A DNA stretch of 6,043 bases from Desulfatitalea sp. UBA4791 (GTDB taxonomy: Bacteria > Desulfobacterota > Desulfobacteria > Desulfobacterales > Desulfosarcinaceae). Made by a program: the position numbers and the translations under genes. Below the pieces are notes generated by a model that worked only from the letters and a program-made list of their open reading frames with translations, made no database searches and had not been told where the DNA came from. This document shows positions 5,352 to 6,043 of the stretch, piece by piece (the stretch's first letter is position 1; the number at the start of each line of letters is the position of its first letter). The stretch is taken from contig DHGT01000165.1 of NCBI GenBank assembly GCA_002402905.1, positions 2,539-8,581 on the forward strand, read 5' to 3'.

Positions 5352-6043
5352 CTAAAACAGATCGGCGATCAGATCGGCCAAGGTCTCCTGCAGGCGGTCA
5401 TCGTCGGTCAGCGGCAGGCAAACGGCCGTTTGGCAGGCCTGGGCCGGCGGGATACCCCGTCGGATCAGCTGGGCGGCATAGATCAGCAGACGCGTGCTGG
5501 CACCTTCGGTCAACCCCTGTTCCCGGACATTGCGGATCTTGCCGGCCAGGTCGACCAGGCGTTCGGCCATTTCCGGTGCGATGCCGCCCTCGGTGGCCAC
5601 GATGCCGGCCTCCTGTTCCGCAGGCGGATAGTCGAACTGGATGCCCACGAACCGCTGGCGCGTGCTTTGCTTGAGATCTTTGAGCACGGATTGGTAACCC
5701 GGATTGTACGAGATCACCAGCATGAAGTCTTCGTGGGCATGGAGCACCTCGCCCTTTTTGTCGATGCTGAGCATACGGCGGTCGTCGGTCAGCGGATGGA
5801 TCACGACCGTGGTGTCCTTGCGTGCCTCGACGATTTCATCGAGGTAGCAGATGGCCCCCATGCGAACGGCGCGGGTCAGCGGGCCGTCCACCCAGATGGT
5901 CTCATCGCGTTGCAGCAGGTAGCGCCCCAGCAGGTCGGACGCGAATAGATCTTCGTGACAGGCCACTGTGATCAGCGGCCGTTTGAGGCGCCAGGCCATG
6001 TGCTGCACGAAGCGGGTTTTGCCGCAGCCGGTGGGGCCCTTGA
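5352..6043 (-). CDS. CbbQ/NirQ/NorQ-family MoxR AAA+ ATPase, 5' end beyond the window
   Basis: The C-terminal 229 residues of an AAA+ ATPase of the CbbQ/NirQ/NorQ/GpvN group. These form hexameric motors that, with a VWA-domain partner (CbbO/NorD type), remodel or activate metalloenzymes such as Rubisco or nitric oxide reductase. The reading frame stays open to the window edge. Counting from the first full codon, Walker A GPTGCGKT is at 2-9, Walker B ICYLDE at 64-69, sensor-1-like SYNPGYQ at 111-117, and probable arginine-finger residues in the STRQRF segment near 126-131. The CbbQ C-terminal domain follows (FDYPPAEQE, TEGGI, VREQGLTEGASTRLLIYAA). The GTG at 6008 lies after Walker A and is internal, not the start. 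Roughly 30-50 residues are missing if the length is typical. The target enzyme cannot be told from this window, so no symbol is given. It is convergent to the REC-STAS gene with a 39-bp gap. Confidence 0.9.
   Translation of the reverse strand, partial: KGPTGCGKTRFVQHMAWRLKRPLITVACHEDLFASDLLGRYLLQRDETIWVDGPLTRAVRMGAICYLDEIVEARKDTTVVIHPLTDDRRMLSIDKKGEVLHAHEDFMLVISYNPGYQSVLKDLKQSTRQRFVGIQFDYPPAEQEAGIVATEGGIAPEMAERLVDLAGKIRNVREQGLTEGASTRLLIYAAQLIRRGIPPAQACQTAVCLPLTDDDRLQETLADLIADLF

Noticed and set aside
5352..6008. GTG at 6008 as the start of the AAA+ ATPase
   Set aside because: The frame continues upstream through an intact Walker A motif (GPTGCGKT) to the window edge, so the gene is truncated by the window rather than starting there.

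Overview
The window is compact, GC-rich bacterial DNA with five protein-coding genes (one cut by the window end), no RNA genes, no mobile elements and no CRISPR. No taxonomic marker gene is present. The GC-rich coding sequence, the MalT/AfsR-like giant regulator and the CbbQ/NorQ-type ATPase beside a response regulator fit an environmental proteobacterium-like organism. My best guess is a Desulfobacterota (sulfate-reducer-like) genome, held with low confidence.

Layout. Positions 1-106 are a leader/promoter region with a perfect 9-bp inverted repeat. Two tightly coupled plus-strand genes follow. The first (107-412) encodes a small exported protein with no cysteine, whose sequence resembles the N-terminal part of a redoxin fold. 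The second (415-1005) encodes an exported AhpC/TSA-family peroxiredoxin with a single cysteine. Together they look like an extracytoplasmic peroxide-defence operon. Convergent to it, only 10 bp away, is a 1096-residue minus-strand regulator (4306-1016). It has an N-terminal MalT-like STAND ATPase, a long TPR-like helical array, and a C-terminal OmpR-type winged helix plus BTAD (SARP/AfsR-type activator). This order is reversed relative to AfsR.

The 4307-4577 region separates that regulator from a divergent plus-strand gene (4578-5312) for a response regulator with a REC domain followed by a STAS (anti-sigma-factor-antagonist-like) domain. This intergenic region is the most information-rich non-coding part of the window. 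It holds a good minus-strand -10/-35 pair, a heptamer direct repeat (TGAACAT twice, 12-bp period) of the kind SARP proteins bind, a hairpin touching the regulator's start codon, and a nested inverted repeat in the leader of the response regulator gene that overlaps its ribosome-binding site.

Convergent to the response regulator is the 3' part of a CbbQ/NirQ/NorQ-family MoxR AAA+ ATPase (minus strand, 5352 to beyond 6043). Such ATPases work with a VWA-domain partner to activate metalloenzymes; the partner would lie outside the window.

How the genes might work together is inference. The divergent pair could be one regulatory module: a STAND/SARP activator that senses a ligand, and a REC-STAS protein that relays a phosphorylation signal into a partner-switching step. 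Nothing in the sequence proves that either controls the peroxiredoxin operon or the ATPase. I see no clear evidence of a wholly new system. The unusual items are the permuted regulator, the REC-STAS partner and the candidate operator between them.
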